A DNA stretch of 64,000 nt from Paraburkholderia unamae (GTDB lineage: Bacteria > Pseudomonadota > Gammaproteobacteria > Burkholderiales > Burkholderiaceae): positions 248,001-312,000 of the forward strand of contig NZ_QLSU01000007.1 in the NCBI RefSeq assembly GCF_003268775.1, in the 5' to 3' direction. Position 1 is the stretch's first letter. Each line of letters opens with the position of its first letter. A model generated the notes under the pieces. It had not been told where the DNA came from. It did not search any database and worked only from the letters and a program-made list of their open reading frames with translations. The translations under genes and the position numbers were made by a program. Shown one piece after another: positions 39,889 to 48,532 of this stretch.

Positions 39889-42476
39889 TCGAGCGGCCAA
39901 CTTTCGCGGCTCGCGGCGCGCACGGCTTGCGCCGATTCGAACGCGAGCGCGTCCTGCGCACGCTGGCGACATTCGCTGTAGTCAAGCTTGCGCACGCGCG
40001 CCTTGATCGACGGCACGGAAACCGGATCGACGGAAAGCTCGCTCACGCCAAGGCCGACGAGCAGCGGTGCCGCGAGCGGATCGCCCGCCAGCGCGCCGCA
40101 CACGCCCACCCACTTGCCGTGTTTGCGCGCGCCTTCGACCGTCGCCGCCACGAGGCGTAGCACGGCCGGGTGCAAGCCGTCGGCCTGCGCCGCGAGATCG
40201 GGCTGGCAGCGGTCCATCGCGAGCGTGTACTGCGTGAGGTCGTTCGTGCCAATCGAGAGGAAATCGGCGTGGCGCGCGAGCTGGTCGGCGAGCAATGCGG
40301 CCGAGGGCACCTCGATCATCACGCCCACTTCGATCGGCTCGGTGCGGCCCGCTTCGCGTGCGAACGCGTCGATGCGCTCGCGCAAGCGCACGAGTTCGCC
40401 CACGTCGGTCACCATCGGCAGCAGGATGCGCACCTTGCCCGCCGGCTTCACGGCGAGAAGGCCGCGCAACTGGTCGTCGAGCAGGTCGGGGCGCACCTGC
40501 GCGAGGCGAATGCCGCGCAGGCCCAGCGCCGGGTTCGGTTCGGGCGGCAGCGTCAGATAGTCGACTTCCTTGTCCGCGCCCACATCGAGCGTGCGGATGA
40601 TGGCGGTGCGGCCCGCTAGCGCGTCGGTAATGGCCTGGTAGCTCTGACGATGCTCCTCCACCGTCGGCGCGGCCTGGCGGTGGATGAACAGCAGCTCCGT
40701 GCGCAGCAGACCCACGGCGTCCGCGCCGTTTTCCACCGCCGTCGCGGCGTCTTCCAGCGTGGCGATGTTCGCCGCGACTTCGACCGCGTGACCGTCGCGC
40801 GTGCTCGCCGCTTCGTGCGAGGTGCGGCGGTTCGCTTCGCGCACGCCCGCAAGGCGCTGCTTCTCGCTGCGCGCACGCTCGACATCGAGCGCGCTCGGCG
40901 TATAGGCGAAGCGGCCCGCGCCGGCATCGACGACCACTTCCGTGCCCTCGGCCACCGCAAGGAGCGCGTCGCCGAGCGCGACGATCGCCGGAATGCCGGC
41001 CTGGCGCGCGATGATCGCCGCGTGCGAGGTCGCGCCGCCGCGCGACATCACGAGCGCCGTCACGCGCTTGCGGTCGAGCGTGGCGAGATCGGAAGGCGTG
41101 AATTCCTCGGCGGCAAGCACGGCTTCTTCGGGTAGCGTGCGCGCGGCCGTGTTCGAGAGTCCGAGCGCGCGCAGCACGCGCTTTTCGAGGTCGCGCAGAT
41201 CGGCGGCGCGCTCCGCGAGCAGCGGATCGTCCACCTTGCCGAGCACGGCGATCTGCGCGCGAATCGCTTCGCGCCATGCGTAGCCCGCGCTCTTGCCGAG
41301 GCTGATCGCGTCGCGCGCGGCGTCCACGAGCGTCGGGTCTTCGAGCAGCACGCGGTGCATCGTGAAGATGCCCGCCTCGCCGATCGCGCCGCGCTGCGAA
41401 GCGGTGCGCACGCTCTGGTTCAGCTCGGCGTCCACCTCCGCGATGGCCTTGTCCAGCAGGCGGCTTTCCGCGGCCGAGCTGCCGCTCGCGAGTTCGGGCG
41501 GCGTGAGTTCGGCTTCGTCCCAGCGCACCAGCTTGCCGACCGCGACGCCCGGCGCCGCGCATACGCCCGCGAGCACACCCGGCTCGGCGGATGACGCCGC
41601 GGCCGCGGCTTGCTGTGTCACGGGCGCGGGCGAGTGCTGCCGCGCCGGCGCTTCGCCGCCCTCGCCGGGCGCTTCACGCAGGAGTTCGTTCGCCACGGCG
41701 TCCACGGCGCGCTGCGCCTCGTTGCCGATGCCGACGAGTTCGATGGTCGCGCCCTCGCCCGCGCCAAGGGCCAGCAGGCCCACGACGCTTTCGATAGCCG
41801 CCTTGCGCTCGCCAAAGCGGACTTCCACGCGTGCGTCGATGCCGCGCACGGCTTCGCGCGCTCGCGCTGCCGGACGCGCATGGAGGCCGCCCGCATGCGT
41901 GAGCGTGATGCTGCGGCGCACTTCGTTCGCAACCAGTTCGTTGGCCGGGGCGATCTGGGCGCCGTCACGCGGGCGCAGCACGAGCAGTGCGCTCTTGCCC
42001 GCTTCGACGTGGCCGGCGCCTGCGCGATCGACCACTTCGAAGGCGTCCGAATTGGCGATCGCAACGACCGAGACGAGGCTCGGCGCATTGCACGCCACTA
42101 CATCGAGATCGAAATCGATCAGCGTGTCGCCCCGGCGCACCTGCGCGCCCTGCGCGACCTTCGGCGTGAAACCCTTGCCGTTCAGCTCGACGGTGTCGAT
42201 GCCGACATGCACGAGCACCTGCGCGCCTTCGGCCGTTTGCAGCGTGACCGCGTGGCTGGTGCGCGCAAGATGGACGACGATCCCGTCGCACGGTGCGACC
42301 ACACTGCCGACGAGCGGATCGACGCCAATGCCGTCGCCGAACAGGCCTTCCGAGAACACCGGATCAGGCACCGACACAAGCGGCACGACCGGCCCGGTGA
42401 GCGGCGAGACCAGTACGATCTGCCCCTCTACGCGAGTATGCGGATCCATCAGGCGAGACTCCTCGATGCGTTCCAT
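39885..42476 (-). CDS. nagF: Multidomain PTS protein EIIA-HPr-EI
   Basis: Fused phosphotransfer protein moving phosphate from PEP to NagE. The 863 residues comprise EIIA-Glc type (about 20-165; active His90 in VLVHVGIDTVEL, H75 partner), HPr (about 187-270; His199 in GGLHARPAARA), and Enzyme I (about 300-860; His485 in SRGGATSHAAII; GVCGALAGD near the C-terminus). A Pro/Gln/Ala linker separates HPr and EI. An alternative start at MDPHTRVEGQ, ten codons in, also has GAGGAG upstream. HPr lacks a recognisable HprK-type Ser46 site that I can confirm. Followed by nagE; preceded by a SIS-type deaminase. Confidence 0.95.
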   Translation of the reverse strand: MERIEESRLMDPHTRVEGQIVLVSPLTGPVVPLVSVPDPVFSEGLFGDGIGVDPLVGSVVAPCDGIVVHLARTSHAVTLQTAEGAQVLVHVGIDTVELNGKGFTPKVAQGAQVRRGDTLIDFDLDVVACNAPSLVSVVAIANSDAFEVVDRAGAGHVEAGKSALLVLRPRDGAQIAPANELVANEVRRSITLTHAGGLHARPAARAREAVRGIDARVEVRFGERKAAIESVVGLLALGAGEGATIELVGIGNEAQRAVDAVANELLREAPGEGGEAPARQHSPAPVTQQAAAAASSAEPGVLAGVCAAPGVAVGKLVRWDEAELTPPELASGSSAAESRLLDKAIAEVDAELNQSVRTASQRGAIGEAGIFTMHRVLLEDPTLVDAARDAISLGKSAGYAWREAIRAQIAVLGKVDDPLLAERAADLRDLEKRVLRALGLSNTAARTLPEEAVLAAEEFTPSDLATLDRKRVTALVMSRGGATSHAAIIARQAGIPAIVALGDALLAVAEGTEVVVDAGAGRFAYTPSALDVERARSEKQRLAGVREANRRTSHEAASTRDGHAVEVAANIATLEDAATAVENGADAVGLLRTELLFIHRQAAPTVEEHRQSYQAITDALAGRTAIIRTLDVGADKEVDYLTLPPEPNPALGLRGIRLAQVRPDLLDDQLRGLLAVKPAGKVRILLPMVTDVGELVRLRERIDAFAREAGRTEPIEVGVMIEVPSAALLADQLARHADFLSIGTNDLTQYTLAMDRCQPDLAAQADGLHPAVLRLVAATVEGARKHGKWVGVCGALAGDPLAAPLLVGLGVSELSVDPVSVPSIKARVRKLDYSECRQRAQDALAFESAQAVRAASRESWPLD

Positions 42477-42488
42477 TCGCTTTCCAAT

Positions 42489-43496
42489 CTAGTGGGTTTC
42501 GGTGACTTTGTTCAGGTAGCGCGGCTCGTCGGGGTTGCGGCCGCGCGCGGCGGCAAGTCCCGCCGCCATCACGTAGAACGACAGAATGGCCGCGATGGGG
42601 TCGAGCGCCGCGTCGGCGGCCGTCTCCAGCGGCAGTGCCGCGCCGGGCACGTCGGCGGGTGCGGCGAGCAGCACGCGCGCACCGCGCTTTTCCATGTCGC
42701 GCGCGAAGTCGATCAGGCCCGCCTGCTCCGGCCCGCGCGGCGCGAACACCAGCAGCGGGTAATCGCGATCGATCAGCTCCATCGGGCCGTGCCGCACTTC
42801 GGCGCTCGAAAACGCCTCGGCCTGGATACCCGACGTTTCCTTGAGCTTGAGCGCCGCTTCCTGCGCAATGGCCAGGCCCGGGCCGCGTCCGATCACGATC
42901 ATTTGCTTGACGTCGCGCAACTCATCGACGGCCTTCGACCAGTCGAGCGTGCCCGCGCGATCGAGCGCGTCGGGCAGCGCGCGCACGGCGGCGAGAAATG
43001 CGGTGTCGCGCTGCCAGAAGCCCACGAGTTGCGCGGCCATCGCGAGCATCGCGATATAGCTCTTGGTGGCCGCCACGCTCAACTCCGGCCCCGCGAGGAG
43101 CGGCAGCTCCGTGCCAGCGGCCTCGGCGAGCGGCGAGCCCGCCACGTTGACCATCGCCGCCGTCAACGCGCCCGCTTCGCGCAGCGCCTTGATCGTCGCA
43201 ACGAGATCAGGACTCCTACCCGATTGGGAGAAAGCTAGGGCAAACTGGCCGCGCACGCGTAAGGGCGCCTGCTGGAGCGTGGCGATCGACATCGGCAGCG
43301 TGGCCACCGGCACGCCGATGCGGCTCATGGTGAGCGCGGCGAAATAGCTCGCCGCGTGGTCCGAACTGCCGCGCGCGACGGTGAGCGCGACGTGGCGCGG
43401 CTCGGCTTCGAGCGCGCGGGCGAGCGCCTCGACGCGCGAGGTGTCCGCCAGTTGCGCGGCGACGACGCCGGCCGAGGCCAGCGCTTCCTTAAGCAT
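42489..43496 (-). CDS. nagB: Glucosamine-6-phosphate deaminase, SIS-domain (NagB-II) type
   Basis: SIS-fold sugar isomerase/deaminase that would convert glucosamine 6-phosphate to fructose 6-phosphate and ammonia. The 335 residues form two SIS domains (VARGSSDHAASYFAAL, FSQSGRSPDLVA in the first; VIGRGPGLAIAQEAALKLKE and EAFSSAEVRHGPMELI in the second). It is related to the isomerase half of GlmS without the glutaminase domain. It replaces classical NagB here. The start ATG at 43496 overlaps the nagA stop by 8 bases. Assignment as a deaminase rests on the nag context. Confidence 0.86.
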   Translation of the reverse strand: MLKEALASAGVVAAQLADTSRVEALARALEAEPRHVALTVARGSSDHAASYFAALTMSRIGVPVATLPMSIATLQQAPLRVRGQFALAFSQSGRSPDLVATIKALREAGALTAAMVNVAGSPLAEAAGTELPLLAGPELSVAATKSYIAMLAMAAQLVGFWQRDTAFLAAVRALPDALDRAGTLDWSKAVDELRDVKQMIVIGRGPGLAIAQEAALKLKETSGIQAEAFSSAEVRHGPMELIDRDYPLLVFAPRGPEQAGLIDFARDMEKRGARVLLAAPADVPGAALPLETAADAALDPIAAILSFYVMAAGLAAARGRNPDEPRYLNKVTETH

Positions 43497-44592
43497 ATTC
43501 GACAATCGATTCTCCTTCGACGTAGGTCGCAGTGAGCGCCAGCTCGCGGTCGAACACGTTGACATCGGCCCATGCGCCGCGCTTGAGGCGGCCACGGTCT
43601 TCGATGCCGAGGTAGTCGGCGGCATAGCGCGACAGGCGTGCGGACACATCGGCGATCGGCAGGCCGATCGAGACGAGGTTGCGCAACGCCTGGTCCATGG
43701 TGAGGGTGCTGCCCGCGAGCGTGCCGTCGGCGAGACGCACGCCGCCCAGGCACTTCGTCACGTGCTGGCTGCCGAGGCGGTATTCGCCGTCGGGCATGCC
43801 GGTGGCCGAGGTGCTGTCGGTCACCACATAAAGTCGCGGAATGGCGCGCAGCGCGGCGCGGATCGCGCCCGGATGCACGTGCAGCAGGTCGGGAATGATC
43901 TCGGCGTACTCGGCATGCGCAAGCGCGGCGCCCACCACGCCCGGGTTGCGATGATGCAGCGGCGACATCGCGTTGAAAAGGTGCGTGAAGCCGCAAGCGC
44001 CGTGCTTGAGCGCGGCCACGGCGTCGTCGTAGGTCGCGAGCGAATGGCCGAGCTGCACGCGCACGCCGCGCGCCGCCATCTCGCCGATGATCTCGATATG
44101 GCCCGCAATCTCGGGCGCCACGGTCACCACGCGAATGGGCGCGATCGACAGGTACTTGAGCACTTCGTCGAGCACCGCCGAAACCGCCGCGTCGGGTTGC
44201 GCGCCGAGCTTGCCGGGGTTGATGTACGGACCTTCGAGGTGCACGCCCAACACGCGTGCGCCGCCCGGCGTGCGGTTGCGGGTGACGTCGCCGAGCCCGG
44301 CGACCACGTTCATCAGTTCGTCGCGCGGCGCGGTCATGGTGGTGGCGAGCAGGCTCGTCGTGCCGTAGCGCGCGTGGGTGCGCGCGATGGTTTCGATCGC
44401 GTCGCCCGCCTCCATCACATCGGCGCCGCCGCCGCCGTGCACGTGCAGGTCGATGAAGCCCGGCAGGATGTAGGGCGCGTCGTTCTTCGCGGGATCGGCG
44501 GCCACGCCCGTGATCGCGGTGATGCGTCCGTTCTCGAACGACAGGGAGCCGTTGATCCAGCCGTCAGGGGTGAGTATGTTTCCGCTCAGCAT
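43489..44592 (-). CDS. nagA: N-acetylglucosamine-6-phosphate deacetylase
   Basis: Amidohydrolase-fold enzyme removing acetate from GlcNAc 6-phosphate. The 367 residues have the metal-binding DLHVHGGGGADVMEA (about 48-62), GVHLEGPYINPGKLGAQ, the His of QLGHSLATYDD, FTHLFNAMSPLHHRNPG and the catalytic aspartate VTDSTSATGMPDG. It lies between nagR and nagB-type genes, overlapping the latter by 8 bases. Confidence 0.96.
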   Translation of the reverse strand: MLSGNILTPDGWINGSLSFENGRITAITGVAADPAKNDAPYILPGFIDLHVHGGGGADVMEAGDAIETIARTHARYGTTSLLATTMTAPRDELMNVVAGLGDVTRNRTPGGARVLGVHLEGPYINPGKLGAQPDAAVSAVLDEVLKYLSIAPIRVVTVAPEIAGHIEIIGEMAARGVRVQLGHSLATYDDAVAALKHGACGFTHLFNAMSPLHHRNPGVVGAALAHAEYAEIIPDLLHVHPGAIRAALRAIPRLYVVTDSTSATGMPDGEYRLGSQHVTKCLGGVRLADGTLAGSTLTMDQALRNLVSIGLPIADVSARLSRYAADYLGIEDRGRLKRGAWADVNVFDRELALTATYVEGESIVEYA

Positions 44593-44688
44593 GAGATTCT
44601 TCCGATAAGGCGCTTCAATGCGCGGTAGGACGTTTCGGTGACGTGCATGAGAGAGATAACGGCGGCGTTCCGTTCCCGCGGGCGGCGC

Positions 44689-45423
44689 TCACTGGCGCAG
44701 CTCCGCAACGAAGTCGTAATAGCCGTCGCGGCAATAGGTGTCGGTCAGCTCGATGGCGCGCTGATCGGCGGAAAATCCCACGCGCGTGATGACGAGCAGC
44801 GCCGCGCGCGGCTCCACGTCCATCAGCGCGGCGATCTCGCCCGTCGCATTGACCGCGCGAAAGTGCTGCAAGGCGCGCACCACGGGCACGCGGCGCTGCT
44901 CCAGATACGCGTAGAGCGAGCCTTCGATGGCCTGCGGGTCCGGCACGATCGAGGCCGGCAGCGCCGAATGCTCGACGGCCATCACGATGCCGTCCGCGCG
45001 GCGCAGCCGGCGCAGGCTCGCCACCGACGAGACCGGCGAAAGCCCGAGCTGCACGATCTCTTCGCGGTGCGCCGGGCGCACTTCGCGCTCGAGCCACACC
45101 GAATCGGCCGTGAAGCCGCGCTGTTCCATCTTTTTCGTGAAACCGGTGAGGCGTGACAGCGGATCTTCCACACGCGGCGTGATGAAGCTGCCCGCGCCGC
45201 GCGCGCGCCGGATCAGGCCCTGCTCGACAAGCAACTCGATCGCCTTGCGCGCGGTGATGCGCGACACGCCGATGGCGTCCGACAGCGTGCGCTCCGAGGG
45301 CAGCGCCTCGCCCGCCGACCACACGCCGCAGTGGATGGCCGTGGCAAGGTTGCGCGCCAGCTGCAAATAGAGCGGCGTCACATTGCGCGCATCGGGCATC
45401 AGGGCAGACCAACGGGTTTCCAT
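44689..45423 (-). CDS. nagR: GntR/HutC-family transcriptional regulator of the nag operon
   Basis: One-component repressor probably responding to a GlcN- or GlcNAc-phosphate. The 244 residues have a winged-helix domain (TPLYLQLARNLATAIHCG, LPSERTLSDAIGVSRITARKAIE) and a C-terminal UTRA ligand domain (LPASIVPDPQAIEGSLYAYLEQR as two parts). The start at 45423 (METRWSALMPDARN) is family-like; upstream in-frame sequence is not. It heads the nag cluster, 96 bases before nagA, behind a σ70-type promoter. Confidence 0.92.
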   Translation of the reverse strand: METRWSALMPDARNVTPLYLQLARNLATAIHCGVWSAGEALPSERTLSDAIGVSRITARKAIELLVEQGLIRRARGAGSFITPRVEDPLSRLTGFTKKMEQRGFTADSVWLEREVRPAHREEIVQLGLSPVSSVASLRRLRRADGIVMAVEHSALPASIVPDPQAIEGSLYAYLEQRRVPVVRALQHFRAVNATGEIAALMDVEPRAALLVITRVGFSADQRAIELTDTYCRDGYYDFVAELRQ

Positions 45424-45518
45424 GGACTTGGCGCCAGCGGTTGGACAGATCGTGGGATGGCCGGACGGTTGGACGGGCCGCATGGCGGCGCAGACAGGTC
45501 CGGTGCGAAAGCGAGCCC

Positions 45519-45546
45519 ATTATATAACCACAATAAGACCAGTCAA
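45519..45546 (-). promoter_or_regulatory. σ70-type promoter of nagR operon with TGGT repeats
   Basis: On the minus strand: TTGACT (45546-45541), 16-base spacer, TATAAT (45524-45519). The spacer holds two directly repeated TGGT boxes about one helical turn apart (TGGTCTTAT and TGGTTATAT). The left one resembles a half-site of DasR/NagR-type GntR regulators, so autoregulation is plausible. Confidence 0.7.
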
Positions 45547-45867
45547 CACACAGCAGCGCACTGAACCACGACAAAAATTATCACTAAAAATCAAATACTT
45601 ACACGAACACATAAGGCTCAGCGCGCAGCCCGTCTGGTACCAGGATTTACCCTGGAAGTCCCTCAGTGGACTCCTCATCAGGACCAGATTGGCATTACAC
45701 AGGGGACCGCCGATAGCCCAACGCAGTACCGCCATAGGACCAACGGTCTGACTTCCGTGGGAAAGATAGCGCGCGTCCAGGCGATCCCCTAGCGTCTCAA
45801 TTGATCACCATCAAAATGACGCGTTGCGCCGCCCATTTCTGATCGATTCCGACCCGGCGTGCACCCA

Positions 45868-45899
45868 ACAAAAAACGCCGTGGCTTTCGCCACGGCGTT
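45868..45899 (-). terminator. Terminator after metQ
   Basis: An 11-bp stem AACGCCGTGGC / GCCACGGCGTT with a 4-base loop. The T-run is on the minus strand only, 59 bases after the metQ stop. Confidence 0.9.
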
Positions 45900-45957
45900 C
45901 GGGTGCTGCTGGAGGCTTGCCGCGTCGATCGGACGCGGACCGCAGCTCGAATATCGC

Positions 45958-46770
45958 TTAGAACGACGGGACCATCGCGCCCTTGAATTCGTTCTTCATG
46001 AACTGGCGCACGTCTTCCGACTGGTATGCGGCAACCAGTTTCTTCACCCACGGCTTGTCCTTGTCCTGGGTGCGCACGGCGATCACATTCGCGTACGGGC
46101 TGTGGATGTCTTCCAGCGCAATCGCGTCCTTGGTCGGCTGAAAGCCGGCGGCGAGCGCGTAGTTCGTGTTGATCACGCCGGCGTCGACGTCGGCGAGCGA
46201 GCGCGGCAGTTGCGCGGCGTCCAGTTCGACGAACTTGATCTTCTTCGGGTTCTCGGCCACGTCGAGCGGCGTGGCGTTGCTGCCGTTCGTGCCGGCGCCC
46301 GCGCGCAGCTTGATCACGCCCTTCGATTGCAGCAGCAGGAACGCGCGGTTCTCGTTCGACGGATCGTTCGGCACCGCGACCTTCGCGCCTTGCGGCAGGT
46401 CGTTCACCGACTTGAGCTTCTTCGAGTACACGCCGATCGGCGAGATGTAGGTGGTGCCCACGCTCACGAGCTTGTAGCCGCGCTGCTTGACCTGGCTGTC
46501 GAGGTAAGGCTGGTGCTGGAAGCTGTTGGCGTTGAGGTCGCCGGCGTCGAGCGCGGCGTTCGGCTGCACGTAGTCGTTGAATTCGATGACCTTGACGTTC
46601 AGGCCTTCGCGCTTGGCGACCTTCTGGACGACGGCCCAGACTTGCGCGTCCGGACCCGAAACGGTGCCGACCTTGATGACCTGGTCGTCGGCGCGGGCGC
46701 CGAAGCTGGCCGCGAGGGTGGTCGCGGCAACGCCGGCGAGGAGTGCTTTAATCAGATTTCTGCGCTGCAT
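45958..46770 (-). CDS. metQ: MetQ/NlpA-family ABC transporter substrate-binding protein
   Basis: Periplasmic binding protein for methionine (or a related compound) of a MetNI-type importer. The 270 residues have a Sec or Tat-like signal peptide (MQRRNLIKALLAG, hydrophobic core to about 25, cleavage near ARA-DD) and no lipobox, so it is soluble. IKVGTVSGPDAQVW, FNDYVQPNAALDAGDLNANSFQH and VPNDPSNENRAFLLL are typical. metN and metI are not adjacent, so this is an orphan. A 14-bp palindrome lies upstream. Confidence 0.93.
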   Translation of the reverse strand: MQRRNLIKALLAGVAATTLAASFGARADDQVIKVGTVSGPDAQVWAVVQKVAKREGLNVKVIEFNDYVQPNAALDAGDLNANSFQHQPYLDSQVKQRGYKLVSVGTTYISPIGVYSKKLKSVNDLPQGAKVAVPNDPSNENRAFLLLQSKGVIKLRAGAGTNGSNATPLDVAENPKKIKFVELDAAQLPRSLADVDAGVINTNYALAAGFQPTKDAIALEDIHSPYANVIAVRTQDKDKPWVKKLVAAYQSEDVRQFMKNEFKGAMVPSF

Positions 46771-46885
46771 GGAGGTGATGTTCCTGCGTGGTTTTGTTGT
46801 CTCTCCGGTACGGCGGCATCGTGTGCCGCCGGTCGGACAATATAAATGGTCTCATATGGGCGAGGCCGCGCGAAATAAAGAATTC

Positions 46886-46899
46886 GCATACCGGTATGC
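46886..46899. promoter_or_regulatory. Palindromic operator candidate upstream of metQ
   Basis: Perfect 14-bp palindrome GCATACCGGTATGC, 116 bases upstream of the metQ ATG. The regulator is unknown. Confidence 0.5.
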
Positions 46900-46971
46900 C
46901 GGCGCGACGCTGAAGCGCGCACCGTGACGCATGAGCGCCAGGGCGGGCTTCAGTCGGGCCTCAGACGGACT

Positions 46972-47613
46972 TCAGTCCGGATTGGAGCCGAGGAGGATCT
47001 TCAGATCGTGCAGCCAGGGCGTGACGCCCTGCCCGTCGCGCGCGAAGAGGCGCAGCTTGCCGGTCGTGTCGAACACGTAGCTCGCGGCGGTGTGGTCCAT
47101 CGTGTAGCTGTCGGGCGTCGTGCCGGGCACCTTCGCGTAATACACGCGGAAGTCCTTGGTCACCTGCTTGAGCTGCTCCTCGTTGGCGGGGCGCAGCGCG
47201 ATGAAGGTCGGATTGAACGCGGCCACGTACTGGCCCAGGATCTGCGCACTGTCACGATCGGGATCGACGCTCACGAACACCACCTGCACGCGTTTCGCGG
47301 CATCGGGTCCCAGTTGTTCGAGCGCCTGCGAAAGCTCGGCCATGGTGGTCGGGCAAACGTCCGGGCAGTGCGTGTAGCCGAAGAACAGCACGACCACCTT
47401 GTCCTTGAAGTCGGCGAGCGTGCGCGTCTTGCCGTTCGAGTCGGGCAGCGAGAAGTCCTTGCCGAACTGCGTGTTGCCGGTGATATCGAGATTCGAGAAC
47501 GACGGCGGCTGCTGGCCGCAGCCTTCCAGAACCAGAGTGCCGCCCAGCGCACCGGCAGCGGCAAGCGCGACAACCGTGGCGCGCACGAGGCGCGCTAGCG
47601 TGCGATGGGCCAT
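46972..47613 (-). CDS. sco1: SCO1/SenC-family copper chaperone
   Basis: Thioredoxin-fold protein that delivers copper to the CuA centre of CoxB. The 213 residues have a lipoprotein signal (lipobox LVLEGC, Cys32), copper ligands CPDVC (C83, C87) in VVLFFGYTHCPDVCPTT, and a C-terminal His in TMDHTAASYVFD. The start at 47613 gives MAHRTLARLV. It is the last gene of the cytochrome oxidase assembly run on minus; ctaB is 4 bases upstream. Confidence 0.95.
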   Translation of the reverse strand: MAHRTLARLVRATVVALAAAGALGGTLVLEGCGQQPPSFSNLDITGNTQFGKDFSLPDSNGKTRTLADFKDKVVVLFFGYTHCPDVCPTTMAELSQALEQLGPDAAKRVQVVFVSVDPDRDSAQILGQYVAAFNPTFIALRPANEEQLKQVTKDFRVYYAKVPGTTPDSYTMDHTAASYVFDTTGKLRLFARDGQGVTPWLHDLKILLGSNPD

Positions 47614-47617
47614 AGCG

Positions 47618-48523
47618 TTACGCCGCGATGAGCGCATGCACGTAGTGATCGACGAGCAACGCCACGAACAGCAACGAGAGGTAGATGATCGAATAGCGGA
47701 AAGTCCTGCGGGCGAGTGCGTCGGAGTACTCGACATAGATCTTCCACGCGTAGGCGAGGAACACCGCGCCGAGCAACACGGCCGAGGCCAGATACAGCAC
47801 GCCGCTCATGCCCGAGATATAGGGCATCAGCGTGACCGCGAACAGGATCACGGTGTAGAGCAGGATATGCAGACGCGTGTACTTCTCGCCGTGCGTGTTG
47901 GGCAGCATCGGCAGGCCGGCGTTTTCGTAGTCCTTGCGGCGGTAGAGCGCGAGCGCCCAGAAGTGCGGCGGCGTCCACACGAAGATGATCAGCACGAGAA
48001 TCCAGGCGTCGCCGGGCACGTGACCCGTGACGGCCGCCCAGCCGAGCGCGGGCGGCATGGCGCCCGAGGCGCCGCCGATCACGATGTTCTGCGGCGTGGC
48101 AGGCTTGAGCAGCAGCGTGTAGATGATCGCGTAGCCGATAAAGGTCGCGACCGTGAGCCACATGGTGAGCGGATTGGTGAAGGTGTACAGCACCCACATG
48201 CCGATGCCGCCGATCACCATGGAGAAGATCAGGATTTGCGTGCTTGTGATCTCGCCACGCGCCGAAGGACGCCAGGCAGTGCGACGCATGCGCGCATCGA
48301 CTTTTTGCTCGACCAGACAGTTGATCGCGAAAGCCGCGCCGGCCGTGAGCCAGATGCCGACGGTGCCGCCGATCAGTTGCTGCCAGGGCACCATGCCCGG
48401 CACGGCGAGGAACATGCCGATGACCGCGCAAAACACGGCCAGTTGAGTCACGCGCGGCTTGGTCAGCGCAAGATATTGCGAAATCCGGCTGCCGGGCGAT
48501 TGAGGGAGGGTTGTACTTTCCAT
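47618..48523 (-). CDS. ctaB: Protohaem IX farnesyltransferase (haem O synthase)
   Basis: Membrane prenyltransferase converting haem B to haem O. The 301 residues have about eight or nine helices and two polyprenyl-diphosphate motifs, the first around [17 protein letters not shown] and the second around [14 protein letters not shown]. The initial [13 protein letters not shown] is diagnostic. It lies 9 bases after ctaA, coupled for haem A synthesis. Confidence 0.96.
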   Translation of the reverse strand: MESTTLPQSPGSRISQYLALTKPRVTQLAVFCAVIGMFLAVPGMVPWQQLIGGTVGIWLTAGAAFAINCLVEQKVDARMRRTAWRPSARGEITSTQILIFSMVIGGIGMWVLYTFTNPLTMWLTVATFIGYAIIYTLLLKPATPQNIVIGGASGAMPPALGWAAVTGHVPGDAWILVLIIFVWTPPHFWALALYRRKDYENAGLPMLPNTHGEKYTRLHILLYTVILFAVTLMPYISGMSGVLYLASAVLLGAVFLAYAWKIYVEYSDALARRTFRYSIIYLSLLFVALLVDHYVHALIAA

Positions 48524-48532
48524 AGGGCGGGA

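Larger units (their letters stand above)
45424..45957. other. Intergenic region between nagR and metQ genes
   Basis: A 534-base gap. It holds the nagR promoter (45519-45546, minus), a 10-bp palindrome CTGGTACCAG (45634-45643) resembling a GntR-type site, an inverted repeat AGTCC/GGACT (about 45657-45672), repeated AGGACCA words, and the metQ terminator (45868-45899). The part 45547-45860 is lower in GC, and I see no gene in it. Confidence 0.55.

Noticed and set aside
45868..45900. The hairpin read as a plus-strand terminator for a gene upstream
   Set aside because: The T-run exists only on the minus strand, so it belongs to metQ.
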